Part shown: one piece after another, positions 6,921 through 7,938 of the stretch
Layout: each line of letters opens with the position of its first letter
Position numbering within the stretch: the first letter of the stretch is position 1
NCBI GenBank assembly: GCA_003663695.1
Contig: QMUB01000044.1
Coordinates: forward strand, 1-7,938
DNA: 7,938 bases
Source: Thermococci archaeon
Lineage (GTDB): Archaea > Methanobacteriota_B > Thermococci > Thermococcales > Thermococcaceae
Direction: 5' to 3'
The notes under the pieces: generated by a model
What the model saw: the letters and a program-made list of their open reading frames with translations, nothing else
Database searches by the model: none
What the model was told of the DNA's origin: nothing
Translations under genes and position numbers: made by a program

Positions 6921-7649
6921 TCATTCCTCCGTCAAAAGTCTATAAACATCGATAAGGGCTTTCTTTCCCAAGCGGGACCTTCTTATTTTATCGGATATCT
7001 CAGCTATATCAAAAGCTATTATTCTAAAGTTTTCTTTTATGGCATTCAAGATCTCCAAGAGTTCTTCTGCATTTAATTCACCATGTTGAAAGCGTGAAAT
7101 TTTATATTCGGGCTTTAAAACATCCAGATCAACCGTTAGATATATTTCTTCCCCTAAATACTTCTTGGCTTCTTTTATAACCCTCTCAACCCCATGAACT
7201 TGCAGGTTTACGTATCCCTTCCATCCTCTGTTCGTCTTTCTGCTTCTGTTCAGCGCAGGGAAAATTTTCACTCGCCTATCCCACAGCTGCGTTCTAGGAG
7301 TGGAGGGTATCATAAGGGTGGCTCCTATTACTGCCGCTCTGTTTATAACCTTCTCTTCGAGGGCAAATGCAAGCCAGGACCCGTGATCCAGATAATCATG
7401 CATGAGGTCCGTATGAGCGTCTATGCTTAGTACACTTCTCGGTCTGAGCTTCTTTAAGATGCCATATGTTGCAAGGTGCTCTCCAATGATGTAAGCATTA
7501 TCCAGAGGGAGGCTTGAGGGCAGCAGTTCCACATTATTTGATTCAACAATTATGTAATTGTCTAATAAATTGTTCTTTTTGAGCAGATTTAAAACGTAAA
7601 GCACCCCTTCTTTGCTGGGCTTCTCCCCAAAGGGTACAATTGTGGTCAT
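6921..7649 (-). CDS. arginase/agmatinase superfamily protein
   Basis: The ureohydrolase fold uses two metal ions (usually Mn) to hydrolyse guanidino or amidino C-N bonds. Of 242 residues, those that fit the family are: H58 (IGEH, first metal ligand), the metal motif SIDAHTD (75-81; D77, H79, D81), H89-G90 in the position of the catalytic histidine of arginase (DHGSWLAFALEE), the second metal motif VDLD (D174, D176), and E217 in FDIAEIS, matching the substrate-guanidinium glutamate of arginase. The protein is shorter than typical arginases and agmatinases (about 290-350 residues), and the usual DxDxxDP is here DLDVLKP, losing the third aspartate. The substrate is therefore uncertain; agmatine, a guanidino acid or a formimino compound are possible. 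The start has a GGTGA site. It is the first gene of the operon and diverges from the Nudix-type gene. Confidence 0.85.
   Translation of the reverse strand: MTTIVPFGEKPSKEGVLYVLNLLKKNNLLDNYIIVESNNVELLPSSLPLDNAYIIGEHLATYGILKKLRPRSVLSIDAHTDLMHDYLDHGSWLAFALEEKVINRAAVIGATLMIPSTPRTQLWDRRVKIFPALNRSRKTNRGWKGYVNLQVHGVERVIKEAKKYLGEEIYLTVDLDVLKPEYKISRFQHGELNAEELLEILNAIKENFRIIAFDIAEISDKIRRSRLGKKALIDVYRLLTEE
6925..6930 (-). promoter_or_regulatory. ribosome binding site of the zinc-ribbon gene
   Basis: GGAGGA on the minus strand within the last codons of the arginase-like gene. It abuts the ATG at 6924 directly and lies six bases from the ATG at 6918, so it favours the latter. Confidence 0.6.
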
Positions 7650-7653
7650 GATC

Positions 7654-7658
7654 TCACC
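7654..7658 (-). promoter_or_regulatory. ribosome binding site of the arginase-like gene
   Basis: GGTGA on the minus strand, four bases (GATC) before the ATG at 7649. Confidence 0.6.
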
Positions 7659-7659
7659 A

Positions 7660-7690
7660 GATTTAAATCATTTTAAAAGCTTTTAAACTT
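7660..7690. promoter_or_regulatory. palindromic divergent promoter of the arginase-like operon and the Nudix-type gene
   Basis: The 68-base spacer contains a perfect 16-bp palindrome, TTTAAAAGCTTTTAAA (7672-7687), and a perfect 10-bp palindrome, GATTTAAATC (7660-7669). For the plus strand the left half (7670-7679) can serve as a TATA-like box, giving a leader of about 16 bases. For the minus strand the right half (GTTTAAAAG, 7680-7688) gives a leader of about 8-10 bases that just contains the ribosome site. The two promoters would overlap, so TBP binding could be mutually exclusive. Confidence 0.5.
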
Positions 7691-7708
7691 TAGCAAAGAG
7701 CTTTTGTT

Positions 7709-7714
7709 GGTGAT
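7709..7714 (+). promoter_or_regulatory. ribosome binding site of the Nudix-type gene
   Basis: GGTGAT, three bases before the ATG at 7718. Confidence 0.65.
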
Positions 7715-7717
7715 ACT

Positions 7718-7938
7718 ATGGAAAGGTACACACTCCTAATAAAAGCGCCCCATGGTTATAATGTTGAAAAGATAAGCGAAAAAGTTAGAGAGTTTGTGAA
7801 AAACAATTTTGGGAACGAGGTGAAAGTGGAAGTCTACAGATGCATAGGGCTAACCGTGGATATAGTGATTCTATACAAAAATGGCATTGTTCTAATAAGA
7901 CGTAAAAATTATCCTTATAAGAACTATTGGGCTATCCC
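7718..7938 (+). CDS. Nudix-type hydrolase, N-terminal part (cut by window end)
   Basis: Seventy-three codons are present. Residues 42-73 (CIGLTVDIVILYKNGIVLI then RRKNYPYKNYWAIP) match the start of a Nudix fold: the first strands, then the R-x(n)-W-x-x-P stretch that normally precedes the GG and the Nudix box (GX5EX7REUXEEXGU). The Nudix box itself lies beyond the window, so catalytic competence cannot be judged. Nudix enzymes hydrolyse nucleoside diphosphates linked to another group; archaeal members of this type are often called ADP-ribose pyrophosphatases. Residues 1-41 form an extra N-terminal segment (strand TLLIKAP, helix NVEKISEKVREFVKNNFG, strand KVEVYR) that is not part of the Nudix core. 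It diverges from the arginase-like operon across a shared promoter region. Confidence 0.75.
   Translation, partial: MERYTLLIKAPHGYNVEKISEKVREFVKNNFGNEVKVEVYRCIGLTVDIVILYKNGIVLIRRKNYPYKNYWAI

Overview
The window comes from a hyperthermophilic archaeon, almost certainly a member of the Thermococcales (Thermococcus, Pyrococcus or a close relative). Three things point there: a complete single-chain reverse gyrase, which marks hyperthermophiles; a TrmB-like regulator next to it that closely resembles TrmBL2, the abundant Thermococcales chromatin protein; and archaeal expression signals, namely BRE/TATA-type promoters and Shine-Dalgarno sites of the GGTGA or GGAGG type. The sequence looks AT-rich, so a low-GC species is likely. 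I cannot name the species.

Layout, left to right. Minus strand, 1-520: the N-terminal part of a dihydropteroate-synthase-like protein that runs off the left edge. Minus strand, 602-1483: a multi-pass membrane protein of unknown function. A 141-base divergent promoter region follows. Plus strand, 1625-5281: reverse gyrase, intact and without an intein. A 272-base AT-rich gene-free region with inverted and direct repeats and a very clear promoter leads to the plus-strand TrmBL2-like gene (5554-6348). This converges, with only 16 bases between stop codons, on a three-gene minus-strand operon read from 7649 down to 6365: an arginase-superfamily enzyme, a UPF0148 / autoantigen-p27 zinc-ribbon protein, and a small winged-helix protein. 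The coding regions in this operon overlap or abut, which suggests translational coupling. A 68-base divergent promoter with a 16-bp perfect palindrome separates the operon from a plus-strand Nudix-type protein cut by the right edge.

How the genes fit together. Reverse gyrase (ATP-dependent positive supercoiling) and TrmBL2 (DNA-coating chromatin protein) both act on chromosome structure, and their adjacency makes a small DNA-architecture module. As I recall, the same pair is adjacent in Pyrococcus furiosus and Thermococcus kodakarensis. The arginase-like / zinc-ribbon / winged-helix operon is the least explained part: a likely metal-dependent C-N hydrolase co-translated with two small proteins of nucleic-acid-binding or complex-assembly type. 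No tRNA, rRNA, CRISPR array, insertion sequence or obvious mobile element was seen. Every gene looks intact apart from the two cut by the window edges.
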